From the NCBI GenBank assembly GCA_910577395.1, contig CAJTLG010000007.1, forward strand, positions 1 to 64,000: a stretch of 64,000 bases of DNA, read 5' to 3'. The notes beneath the pieces are model-generated. The model worked only from the letters and a program-made list of their open reading frames with translations, ran no database searches and had not been told where the DNA came from. This DNA comes from an uncultured Vampirovibrio sp. (GTDB lineage: Bacteria > Cyanobacteriota > Vampirovibrionia > Gastranaerophilales > Gastranaerophilaceae). Below are positions 54,602-62,911 of this stretch, in pieces (the first letter of the stretch is position 1; each line of letters begins with the position of its first letter). Both the position numbers and the translations under genes were made by a program.

Positions 54602-54631
54602 TAAGTTTGCCTAAAAAGGGAAAAGGCAAGG

Positions 54632-56116
54632 TTACCCCCTTGGGCGCATTGTCGGAAATGCTATTACATCCCTGATTGAAGGTGAATCGGTAAGCAGCAT
54701 AACAATCCTGTCTATACCAATTCCCATGCCTCCTGCAGGAGGCATTGCAACTTCAAGCGCTTCAATAAAATCTTCATCGATGCTCATAGCCTCTTCATCC
54801 CCCGCAGCCTTGGCCTTAGCCTGTGCCTCAAACCTGTTTCTCTGGTCAATCGGGTCTGTAAGCTCTGAAAACGCATTTGAAACTTCCCAACCGTTAATTC
54901 TTGTTTCAAACCTTTCAGTCAACCTCGGATTATCCCTATGCACCTTTGCAAGCGGGGAAATATCCCTTGGATAATCAAGAATATGAACAGGTTGAATTAG
55001 TTTTGGCTCAACCTTTTCTTCAAAAATCTTATCTAAAATTTTACCCCAGGTATCTGTTTCTTCAACCTCGATACCCATTTTCTTTGCGGCCTCCCCTGCC
55101 TCTTCCACGGTTAAAAGCTCGTTGAAATCAACGCCGGTTTCTTCTTTTATCGCACCAAGCATTGTTTTCCTATCCCACGGCGGAGTTAAATCAAGCTCTT
55201 TACCCTGATATGTAATTTTTGTGGTGCCTAAAACATCCATAGCAACGGATGCTATCATATTTTCCATTAATATCATCATATCATTATAATCAGCATAGGC
55301 CTGATACAGTTCCATCATCGTAAATTCAGGGTTGTGGCGAATATCAATACCTTCGTTTCTAAAGTTGCGGTTAAGCTCAAAAATCTTTTCATTTAAACCG
55401 CCAACCAAAAGCCTTTTAAGGTGTAATTCTGGCGCAATTCTAAGAAACATGGGCATAGAAAGCGCATTATGAAAAGTTTCAAACGGTCTTGCGCTGGCAC
55501 CGCCCGCCTGAGTTTGCAGCATAGGGGTTTCTACCTCTAAAAACCCTTCTTTTATCAAATATTCCCTAATTTTTTGAATTATAAGGCTCCTTTTTTTGAA
55601 AGTTTCTCTGACATCCTGATTTACAACCAAATCAAGATACCTTTTCCTGTACCTTGTATCCACGTCGGTAAGTCCGTGAAACTTTTCAGGCAGAGGCCTT
55701 AAGGCCTTTGACAACAATTTTAAATCTAAGGATTTTATACTTAATTCACCTCTCGGGGTTCTTCTGATTGTGCCTCTAAATCCTACAATATCCCCCACAT
55801 CAAGAAGTTTTAAAACTGCTAGTTTATCTTCATCTAAATTATCTTTGTGCGAAAAAATCTGAATTTTGCCTGATGAATCCATAAGGTCAATAAACATCCC
55901 ACTGTTTCTCATTGCCATAACACGGCCTGCAACAGAATATTCATCACCGGTTTCTTCACCTGCGGCAAGGTTTTCATACCTTTTTTGCAATTCATTTGCA
56001 CTTATATTCCTGTCATAAGAATAAGGATAAGGATTTATCCCTTTATCAACCAAATCCGTAAGCTTTTGAATTCTGGCTTCCCTTATCGAATCTATTGTAT
56101 TATTCGTCGATTCCAT
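54632..56116 (-). CDS. lysS: Lysyl-tRNA synthetase, class II
   Basis: It charges tRNA-Lys in the cytoplasm. The 494-residue protein has an N-terminal OB-fold anticodon domain ('YSVAGRVMAMRNSGMFIDLM') and class II motifs: motif 1 around VNQDVRETFKKRSLIIQKIR, motif 2 'FELNRNFRNEGIDIRHNPEF' and motif 3 'PPAGGMGIGIDRIVMLL'. It ends RPRG. ATG at 56116 (MESTNNT) is chosen because AGGAG lies 8 bases upstream; the earlier start at 56137 lacks one. Confidence 0.95.
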   Translation of the reverse strand: MESTNNTIDSIREARIQKLTDLVDKGINPYPYSYDRNISANELQKRYENLAAGEETGDEYSVAGRVMAMRNSGMFIDLMDSSGKIQIFSHKDNLDEDKLAVLKLLDVGDIVGFRGTIRRTPRGELSIKSLDLKLLSKALRPLPEKFHGLTDVDTRYRKRYLDLVVNQDVRETFKKRSLIIQKIREYLIKEGFLEVETPMLQTQAGGASARPFETFHNALSMPMFLRIAPELHLKRLLVGGLNEKIFELNRNFRNEGIDIRHNPEFTMMELYQAYADYNDMMILMENMIASVAMDVLGTTKITYQGKELDLTPPWDRKTMLGAIKEETGVDFNELLTVEEAGEAAKKMGIEVEETDTWGKILDKIFEEKVEPKLIQPVHILDYPRDISPLAKVHRDNPRLTERFETRINGWEVSNAFSELTDPIDQRNRFEAQAKAKAAGDEEAMSIDEDFIEALEVAMPPAGGMGIGIDRIVMLLTDSPSIRDVIAFPTMRPRG

Positions 56117-56177
56117 TATTTCACTCCTAAAAATCAATTATTTTATATAAAAATTATAATTGAAACATAAAAAGTTT

Positions 56178-56220
56178 CAAAAAAGAAAAGGGTATTGATA
56201 AGGTTACAAAATCAATACCC
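56178..56220 (-). terminator. Intrinsic terminator downstream of the pseudopilin gene
   Basis: GGGTATTGAT (56190-56199) and ATCAATACCC (56211-56220) form a perfect 10-bp stem with an 11-nt loop. On the minus strand it is followed by TTTTCTTTTTTG. It lies between the pseudopilin gene and lysS and separates the two units. Confidence 0.8.
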
Positions 56221-56253
56221 GAAAAGTTGTTCATCTAAAATCTGTTTTAGTCA

Positions 56254-56421
56254 CCCTGAACTCATTTCAAGGTCTGGAAATTTGGATAGTTCTCTTTTCA
56301 TTGCAGGATGTTTTGGACAAAGACACAATACGTCGTCTTTTAAGGTTCCAACATCTATTCCTTCGGTCACACGACTCTTTAATGGTCTTTTTGCCAAAAC
56401 ATCCTTTCATTTCAAGAGAAA
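56254..56421. repeat. Palindromic interspersed repeat, left of the pseudopilin gene
   Basis: It starts with CCCTGAACTCATTTCAAGG (56254-56272), a slightly degenerate form of the small palindrome at 58938-58956. It continues into two inverted arms around 56284-56330 and 56376-56421 that share CCAAAACATCCT. The right arm (56376-56421) matches the reverse complement of 58984-59029 at 42 of 46 positions. The ORF readable through it is repeat-derived, not a gene. Such elements resemble REP/BIME or MITE-type repeats. Confidence 0.7.
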
Positions 56422-56435
56422 TAAGTCTCTGCTTC

Positions 56436-59096
56436 CTACATCCCGCTGCTGCTAAAGTAAACATAGACATAACCGTTCATACCGTTTGCACCTGCAGAGG
56501 CTCCTGTACCTTTCAGCCAGGCACCGCCGCCACCTCCTGTGCCTCCTGCGGGGTATTGCCTCATTAATTGTTCATCAAAATAATCAGGGGGCTGGTTATC
56601 ATCTTTTGGGGTTGGGGTTAGAGGTGTGATTGATATATTGTTACAGTTATCTGTTATTGTGCTTAATCCCCCGCAAGGGTATATTGATTGTGTAAATGTT
56701 GCTTCGTTTATTCCTCCGTTTCCTCCTGCACTTTGTGTCCATATTCTGTTATTTATTAAATTTAGGGTTGGAGCATTAGTTCCTGCTGTTGTTAAATTAT
56801 CTTCAGGATAAATGCTGTAATTACTTGCACTCAGGTTTGATAAAATATTTTTTGTTGCATTTGCAATGCTGCTTGCAGAGCCTCCGCCTCCTTCTTTTGC
56901 CATAACATTTGTTTCAGGGTTTCCGGGTGTTGCCGCCCTTCCTCCGCCGCCTCCTGTTACTTCAAATTTAGTTCCTGATATTATTGCATAGCTGTTTTGT
57001 CCTCCTGCTCCGTTGGCTCCGCTTGTACCGCCGTTACCACCTTTGCCTATTGATACTTTTACTTCATCTCCTGATTTTACCTGTATATTCCTTATGTGGA
57101 TTAATGTTCCTGCACCTCCGCCTCCTCCTGCGGCACCCGGGGTATATTTTTTATACTTAGCTTCTGCTCTTCCGCCTTTACCATATCCTCCTATACCGCA
57201 TGTTAATGTACCATTATTGTTAAAGCAGTTTCCGCCGGCACCGCCTCCGCCTAATGAGCCTGCATTATTACCGTTAATTGTTGTTGTGCTTGTACCGTTT
57301 GGGGTTTGGGGTCTTGAACCTTGGAATGTATTTTCAACCTTCGGGCGTCCTCCATATCCTGCTGTTGAATATGAAGTATTTATATCCCCTTTTCCTCCTG
57401 CTTCACCTTGTGATACATTTGAAAGAGGGAAAGAAGAACAATTTGCTGTTTTAAGTGTTGAATAATTAGAGTTTGTAATATCAAGATATTTGCATTGGGA
57501 TATATTTCCGGCGCTTCCAAGGGCGCCTCCTGCTGTGGTTGATGCTCCCTGTCCTCCTTGTCCTCCGGGTATTTCAAGATACCATATTAGTGTATTATTA
57601 CTATCTGTTATCTTGGCAATTGAAGGGGAGCCCGATACACCGCGTGATGTATTTTTTGCACTTCCTCCTTTGCCTCCGTTTCCTGCTTGCAGAGTAAGTG
57701 TTGCTTTTCCTGTTGAATTTGTTGCACGTTCTAATACTTCATTTGGTACATTAACCTTTACGTATATTCCTGCACCGCCTCCGCCGCCTGTGTAGAGTTT
57801 TTGGGAGGAGATAGTGTCAATGATACAGCGGGTAGAGAAAGCAAAGGTGTATGAACAATTGCTTTTGCCATCACAACTTAAAGACACCATTCCTTTGTTT
57901 CCATTTAAGGCTATCGAACGATATATGTTGTTACCAACACTTGTACCTGACCATATATCGTACGGGTAGCATCCATTATTACTGGCACCAAGACAGCCAT
58001 TATCTAAAGGCCAACATAATGAAGCACCGGCAAGACTCAAAGAGGCATTACATAACTGTAAACCTGAATTGGTAGAAGGATTCCAATTCATTAAACCGGG
58101 TTTGCCACCATTATCCGGAACAAGCCCCGTACTCTTCCAAGCTGTAAATTCCGCATAGGTAGGTAATCTTCCTGCCGCATTACTTCCATTGATTGGTTTC
58201 CAATTTTTACATATAGTATTTGCAGCATTCCATTGACATACCGTCCTATTACAGCCACTATATGTCATACCATTTGTACCTGTACCGCATGTGCTTGCTG
58301 TTTTACCAGTCCAACAGCAGTTTCCTCCTGTGCAATTTGTACCCACAGATACAGCGGTTACCCCTGTAAGATTTGGGCTTCCGTCCCTGTTTTCGCCTGG
58401 ATTGTATTTGGATACACATATTGCTTTACCTCCATTTTGAGAAGCGGATATGTATACTCCGAAAGGTTCACAATCTGATTGTTTTGTTGGTGCATTTCCT
58501 GATGTTACAGCACCGTTTGCACCTCCTCCACCACCTCCGCCACTGGTTAGGATTATTTCTAAATCTCTCATTGTTTCTGTTAATTGATAAGTACTTGTTT
58601 GATATGTTGCATTATTGCTTGCATTATCACTTCCTGTAATATTTCCAAGGTTTGTTTTGTTTGTACTTATTGTATCGGGTACAGCTCCTCCTCCACCACC
58701 ACCTGCTGATAATATTATTGCTCCTGCAATGTTTGCATCTAATGGCACATTGCAGCTTCCTCCTATTGGTATACAGGGGGTATAATTACCGCCTTTATTA
58801 TTTGTGCCTCCTGATACATTAACATTATCTGACATTCTTTTTGTCATTACAGGGGCAAGGGCGGCAAGGAGGAGAGAGACAACAAGAAGGGCCATAAGCA
58901 TTTCAACGAGAGAGAAAGCTGCCATTTGCCTTTTAGACCCTGAAACGAGTTCAGGGTGACGGGTTAAAGGAAAAGCTAAAGCTTTTCTCTTGCAATGGAA
59001 GGATATTTTGGTAAAAAGACCATTAAAGATGCAAAGATAACCACAGAGCTTTGCAAAGTTCAGAATAATATTACGGTTTATATTTCTATAACACAT
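56436..59096 (-). CDS. Large glycine-rich pseudopilin with embedded lectin-like module
   Basis: The 886-residue protein carries a prepilin-like segment MAAFSLVEMLMALLVVSLLL (from residue 58), with Glu at the expected position after the cleavage site. Glycine-rich tracts (GGGGGG) follow, then a Cys-containing module at about 345-427 (GLQLCN, 'CYPYDIWSGT', AFSTRC) preceded by GRLPTYAEFTAWK as in DUF1566/Fib_succ_major domains, and more glycine-rich repeats. It is likely a surface adhesin or pilus-tip protein. The start at 59096 has a strong ribosome site (GCGAGGTG) and promoter but gives a 57-residue leader that translates a repeat (RHPELVSGSKR). The ATG at 58925 is the alternative. Confidence 0.8.
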   Translation of the reverse strand: MCYRNINRNIILNFAKLCGYLCIFNGLFTKISFHCKRKALAFPLTRHPELVSGSKRQMAAFSLVEMLMALLVVSLLLAALAPVMTKRMSDNVNVSGGTNNKGGNYTPCIPIGGSCNVPLDANIAGAIILSAGGGGGGAVPDTISTNKTNLGNITGSDNASNNATYQTSTYQLTETMRDLEIILTSGGGGGGGANGAVTSGNAPTKQSDCEPFGVYISASQNGGKAICVSKYNPGENRDGSPNLTGVTAVSVGTNCTGGNCCWTGKTASTCGTGTNGMTYSGCNRTVCQWNAANTICKNWKPINGSNAAGRLPTYAEFTAWKSTGLVPDNGGKPGLMNWNPSTNSGLQLCNASLSLAGASLCWPLDNGCLGASNNGCYPYDIWSGTSVGNNIYRSIALNGNKGMVSLSCDGKSNCSYTFAFSTRCIIDTISSQKLYTGGGGGAGIYVKVNVPNEVLERATNSTGKATLTLQAGNGGKGGSAKNTSRGVSGSPSIAKITDSNNTLIWYLEIPGGQGGQGASTTAGGALGSAGNISQCKYLDITNSNYSTLKTANCSSFPLSNVSQGEAGGKGDINTSYSTAGYGGRPKVENTFQGSRPQTPNGTSTTTINGNNAGSLGGGGAGGNCFNNNGTLTCGIGGYGKGGRAEAKYKKYTPGAAGGGGGAGTLIHIRNIQVKSGDEVKVSIGKGGNGGTSGANGAGGQNSYAIISGTKFEVTGGGGGRAATPGNPETNVMAKEGGGGSASSIANATKNILSNLSASNYSIYPEDNLTTAGTNAPTLNLINNRIWTQSAGGNGGINEATFTQSIYPCGGLSTITDNCNNISITPLTPTPKDDNQPPDYFDEQLMRQYPAGGTGGGGGAWLKGTGASAGANGMNGYVYVYFSSSGM
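58938..59029. repeat. Interspersed repeat copy inside the pseudopilin leader
   Basis: It comprises the palindrome CCCTGAAACGAGTTCAGGG (58938-58956), a small AAAAGC-TAAA-GCTTTT hairpin (58971-58986) and the 46-bp arm 58984-59029. That arm is the inverted counterpart of 56376-56421. In the gene frame it encodes NGLFTKISFHCKR and RHPELVSGSKR, so the element is carried in frame. Confidence 0.7.
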
Positions 59097-59127
59097 AGTA
59101 CACCTCGCTAATATCTATTTAAAAAGA

Positions 59128-59156
59128 ATAATATCATAATATATTCATAATGTGAA
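59128..59156 (-). promoter_or_regulatory. Pseudopilin gene promoter
   Basis: On the minus strand TTCACA (59156-59151) and TATTAT (59133-59128) are separated by 17 bp, predicting a start near 59121 and a ~25-nt leader before the ATG at 59096. Confidence 0.55.
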
Positions 59157-59170
59157 TACTATTTGTATTC
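59154..59170. promoter_or_regulatory. Dyad operator candidate between pseudopilin and RHH genes
   Basis: GAATACTATTTGTATTC is a perfect 6-bp inverted repeat with a 5-bp centre, overlapping the -35 of the pseudopilin promoter. The adjacent divergent gene encodes a ribbon-helix-helix protein, a class that binds such short dyads. Confidence 0.45.
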
Positions 59171-59227
59171 TATATTTAAATATATATTATGCACCCTATA
59201 TTAAATACAATAGTGAAAGGTGCAAAG

Positions 59228-59392
59228 ATGAATGAATTTAAACCGGTAAAACAGGAAAAAACCGTAATAAGCATAAGGCTTGATGTTGAAATGCTAAAAG
59301 CAGTTGATGAAGTTTCAGCTAAAACTGATATTAGCCGCAACGAGCTTATAGTGCAGTGCATAGATTATGCACTTAAAAATTTTAAACACTAG
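59228..59392 (+). CDS. Ribbon-helix-helix (CopG/Arc-type) regulator
   Basis: The 54-residue protein has the RHH pattern: beta strand KTVISIRLD, helix VEMLKAVDEVSAKTD, turn and second helix ISRNELIVQCIDYALKN. ATG at 59228 is chosen over 59189 because AAAGG precedes it. It is divergent from the pseudopilin gene and probably controls that intergenic region and itself. No toxin-like partner gene follows directly; the next gene is convergent. Confidence 0.72.
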   Translation: MNEFKPVKQEKTVISIRLDVEMLKAVDEVSAKTDISRNELIVQCIDYALKNFKH

Positions 59393-59480
59393 ACCCGAAG
59401 ATATAACCCCGATAAAAAATCTAACCATATAAAAAACCCCACCCTTAACGGATGAGGCTTTTTTAATATAACGTTCAAAT

Positions 59481-61175
59481 TTATTTAATATTTGAATATG
59501 TCCAAGCATCAAGATTTGGATTTTCAGCCATTTTGGAATCGTCATCCTCTTCCATACCTGCCTGGGTTCCGGCGTGTGCAATCGGCTTATACAATCTGTT
59601 ATAGTATTCTATAACCATTCTGTCAGAATTAAAGTAAGCCTCTGAAGTTCTGATTGCCTGTCTCATCAATCTTGCCCACTCAGCCTTATTTTCATAATAT
59701 GTAGGAATAATTTCATTTTCTAACGTGTTCATTACACATTGGTGGTCTTTCCAGTGTCTTTCTTCCCAAGGAATATCATCATCAAGGCCCGGATATTCAA
59801 CTGTATAGCCGTTTATACCGGGGAATGTACCTTCAACTGTCCAACCGTCGAATGTTGAAAAGTGAAGTGCACCGTTCATATTGGCACTCATTCCTGATGT
59901 TCCTGATGCTTCAAACGGCCTTAAAGGTGTGTTTAACCAAATATCGGTACCCTTTTTAAGTCTTGCTGAAAGTGCAAGCTCATAACCGGGAAGTACAACA
60001 ACATTTTTCATACTGTAAGATTCTTTTAAAATCTTATTAAACATTTCTTTGCCCATAGTATCATCCGGGTGGAATTTACCGGCAAAAATCAATTGAACTT
60101 TGTTTTCATTTAATAATTTTTCAATACGCGGTTTATCCATTAAGATAAGCCATGCTCTTTTATAATCTGCAAACCTTCTTGCCCAGGTAATTGTAAGAAC
60201 ATTAGGGTCAAACCTTTTACCTTGTGTATCTGAAATGTATTGGAATAAATCCTTTTTCATTTCATGTTTTGCATTCAATAATTCTTCATCACTGTTTGCA
60301 TTTTCAATTCTGGGGTCTTGCCAGTAGTGTTGGTTTACAGCGTTAGTAATAGCCTTAATCGGGCATTTACCGCCAACCCAATCCCACATTTTCTTAGCAA
60401 CAAGACCATGAAGCTGTGAAACTGCGTTTGCAATTCTGCTCATTCTAAGTGCAGCAACTGTTAAAGAGAAATTTTCCCCGCCAAGCTCAACTGCAACTTC
60501 CCTTGGCGCACCGGAGAAGAAACCGCCTTCTACAAGGGTGTCCACCCAGTGTACTTCATTACCTGCAGCAACCGGCGTATGGGTTGTGAATACAACTTTT
60601 TTCTTAACTTCTTTAAGATTACCGTTGTATTGTCTTAATAACTCAAAAGCGGCAGGGAGTGCGTGACCTTCATTCATATGAATTACATCAAAGTTGTAAC
60701 CAACTTCCTGAAGAATTCTTACACCGCCGATACCAAGAACGGTTTCTTGTGCAACACGGATTTTTTCATCCCCGTCATACAGTTTATGGCAAATTCTTCT
60801 TGCCCATTCGCTGTTGCCGTCAACATCAGTTGTTAAAAGGTATACAGGGCAAGAACCGAATAATTGGGGTTCAACTCTGTAAGCTTTAACTATTACATCT
60901 TCACCAAAAACATTAACTTTTGTCTGAACATTTAAATCAGTTAAAAAGTCATAATGTTTTCTGATATAAGCAACCTCAACCTCGCCGTTTTCATTGATAC
61001 GTTGGTCATAATAACCATAAGACCAAAGGATTGTAACGCCAACCATAGGCATTTGAAGATACCCTGCAGATTGCATGTGGGAACCTGCTAAAAAGCCTAA
61101 GCCGCCTGAATAAGTTGCTAAAGATTGGTCTAATGCAATTTCCATTGAAAAGTATGCTACGTTAGGTAATGACAT
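59481..61175 (-). CDS. Alpha-glucan (glycogen) phosphorylase family protein, GT35
   Basis: Family members release glucose-1-phosphate from glycogen or maltodextrin using PLP. The 564-residue protein belongs to the short form without the long N-terminal extension: AYFSMEIALDQSLATYSGGLG near the start, HMNEGHALPAAFELLR, TWARRFADYKRAWLI and 'RPFEASGTSGMSANMNGALH'. In the last motif the position of the PLP-binding Lys (GTSGMK in the forms I know) is Ser430. Activity may therefore differ from a standard phosphorylase. It is monocistronic. No glycogen genes are adjacent. Confidence 0.83.
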   Translation of the reverse strand: MSLPNVAYFSMEIALDQSLATYSGGLGFLAGSHMQSAGYLQMPMVGVTILWSYGYYDQRINENGEVEVAYIRKHYDFLTDLNVQTKVNVFGEDVIVKAYRVEPQLFGSCPVYLLTTDVDGNSEWARRICHKLYDGDEKIRVAQETVLGIGGVRILQEVGYNFDVIHMNEGHALPAAFELLRQYNGNLKEVKKKVVFTTHTPVAAGNEVHWVDTLVEGGFFSGAPREVAVELGGENFSLTVAALRMSRIANAVSQLHGLVAKKMWDWVGGKCPIKAITNAVNQHYWQDPRIENANSDEELLNAKHEMKKDLFQYISDTQGKRFDPNVLTITWARRFADYKRAWLILMDKPRIEKLLNENKVQLIFAGKFHPDDTMGKEMFNKILKESYSMKNVVVLPGYELALSARLKKGTDIWLNTPLRPFEASGTSGMSANMNGALHFSTFDGWTVEGTFPGINGYTVEYPGLDDDIPWEERHWKDHQCVMNTLENEIIPTYYENKAEWARLMRQAIRTSEAYFNSDRMVIEYYNRLYKPIAHAGTQAGMEEDDDSKMAENPNLDAWTYSNIK

Positions 61176-61859
61176 ATTTCTAGTCCTTTATTATCTAAAC
61201 TACTCTACATTCAAAATATTAACACAAAGATTTTCCCGCTTCTATTTGGCATAAAAAATAGTTCTTTTGTATTAATTATTTTGCCTTAACAATTATATTT
61301 AAAACAAGAAGAATTTCCACCATTCCGATTTTCTTTGCAACAAAACTTAATAATTCTGCCCAAAAATAGTTTACCAACAGATTTTTCAAACAAGAGGGGT
61401 TTTGACAGATGCCCGTTTTGCATATTTGCTCAATTGACAGGCATTTACAGATTATTCACTTGTGCAAATGCAGTAAAGTCAGACATTTACAGAACTAAAA
61501 ACCCCTTAATAATACCGCTGATAAGGCATTTAGGCTAAAATTTAACCCAATACAGCAAAAAGCTGCTCTAAGTCTGAATTACAAGCGTGCAAAAACCTGC
61601 CTGCAAGCACTAAACAATGATTTACAACCTAAATAAAATAATACCGTCCCTTAAAAATTTCATTAAATAAGCTAAAACCGGCACCCGGCAATCATTTAAA
61701 GCGTGCAAAAATCTGATAAGCAATGCTGTGCCAAAGTTTTACGCCAATATTTTAACCATATTACACTAATATAATTAAAAACTTTTTTAAACGGGGGATA
61801 CTTTTTTGCACGCATTTGCCATATAATTTATCCATAAAAAATAATAAGGGAAATTTTTA
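61176..61859. other. 684-bp intergenic region with structured and repeated elements
   Basis: No convincing gene. It contains a possible structured element bounded by AGGGGTTTT (61395-61403) and AAAACCCCT (61498-61506), with a direct repeat CATTTACAGA inside. It also holds three copies of GCGTGCAAAAA: 61585-61595, 61701-61711 and inverted at 61803-61813. A TATAAT at 61822-61827 is the likely -10 of cysK. The short ORF in 61335-61538 has no ribosome site and looks like chance. Confidence 0.5.
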
Positions 61860-62792
61860 ATGAAAATTGCAAAAAATTTATGTGAATTAACAGGAAACAC
61901 GCCGCTGGTAAGGATTAACAAGCTAAATAACGGTAGAAATGCAACAATATACGCTAAATTAGAGTGTTTCAACCCTGCAAACTCAATTAAGGACAGGGTT
62001 GCACTAAATATAATAGAAGAAGCGGAAAAAAGAGGTGAAATTACACCCGGTAAAACTGTGATAATTGAACCCACAAGCGGAAATACAGGTATAGGCCTGG
62101 CGTGGGTGTGCGCTATTAAAGGCTATAAGCTGATTATAACCATGCCAGATACTATGAGCGTTGAAAGACGCCTTATGATGAAAGCCTATGGGGCGGAACT
62201 TATTCTGACAGAAGGCTCTAAGGGCATGAAAGGGGCTATTGAAAAAGCGGAAGAAATAAAAAAATCTACCCCCGGCTCTGTTATTGCAGGCCAGTTTATA
62301 AACCCGGATAACCCGGCCGCACACGAAAAAACAACCGCTCTTGAAATTTTAAACGATACAGAAGGTAAAATTGATATTCTGGTATCAGGGGTTGGCACAG
62401 GGGGCACAATTACAGGTATATCAAGAGTTTTAAAGAAAAAAATACCAAATTTTAAAGCAATAGCAGTAGAGCCCGCAACATCAGCGGTTTTATCGGGTGA
62501 AACATCAGGAAGTCACCAAATACAAGGTATTGGGGCAGGCTTTATCCCTAAAACACTTGATATGAGCCTTGTAGACGAAGTTATAAAAATATCAAACGAA
62601 GATGCGATAAATACTGCTAAAGACCTTGCAAAAAGGGAAGGAATACTCTGCGGAATATCCTCCGGTGCTGCAATGACAGGGGCTTTAGAGGTTTCAAAAA
62701 GACCCGAAAGTAAGGGTAAAATAATAGTTGTAATTTTACCTGATTACGGTGAAAGATACCTATCAAGCGTGCTTTTTGAGGATTTAAGGTAA
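61860..62792 (+). CDS. cysK: Cysteine synthase A (O-acetylserine sulfhydrylase)
   Basis: This PLP enzyme makes cysteine from O-acetylserine and sulphide. The 310-residue protein has the PLP Lys44 in FNPANSIKDRVA, the substrate loop PTSGNTGIGLAW, the phosphate-binding GVGTGGTITG and the C-terminal ISSGAAMTGAL. Length is typical. AAGGG precedes the ATG at 9-nt spacing. It appears monocistronic, with repeated GCGTGCAAAAA words upstream that may be regulatory. Confidence 0.94.
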   Translation: MKIAKNLCELTGNTPLVRINKLNNGRNATIYAKLECFNPANSIKDRVALNIIEEAEKRGEITPGKTVIIEPTSGNTGIGLAWVCAIKGYKLIITMPDTMSVERRLMMKAYGAELILTEGSKGMKGAIEKAEEIKKSTPGSVIAGQFINPDNPAAHEKTTALEILNDTEGKIDILVSGVGTGGTITGISRVLKKKIPNFKAIAVEPATSAVLSGETSGSHQIQGIGAGFIPKTLDMSLVDEVIKISNEDAINTAKDLAKREGILCGISSGAAMTGALEVSKRPESKGKIIVVILPDYGERYLSSVLFEDLR

Positions 62793-62911
62793 ACAAAGCC
62801 GCCGTTTCAAAACTGGCTGGAATAAAATAACTGTTTAAAAATGGCAAATTTTATTCTGCCCGTGGTTTTAATAAATTACCAAATATAAAAAGGTTAAAAA
62901 TCAGGATATGT

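Noticed and set aside
56195..56455. 86-codon plus-strand ORF beside the pseudopilin
   Set aside because: It reads through the palindromic repeat and parallels the repeat-encoded part of the pseudopilin leader; there is no ribosome site.
57013..57465. Pro/Leu-rich plus-strand ORFs opposite the pseudopilin
   Set aside because: They are shadows of the glycine-rich codons of the real gene on the other strand.
61335..61538. 67-codon ORF in the cysK upstream gap
   Set aside because: No ribosome site, non-protein-like composition, and it coincides with the inverted-repeat segment.
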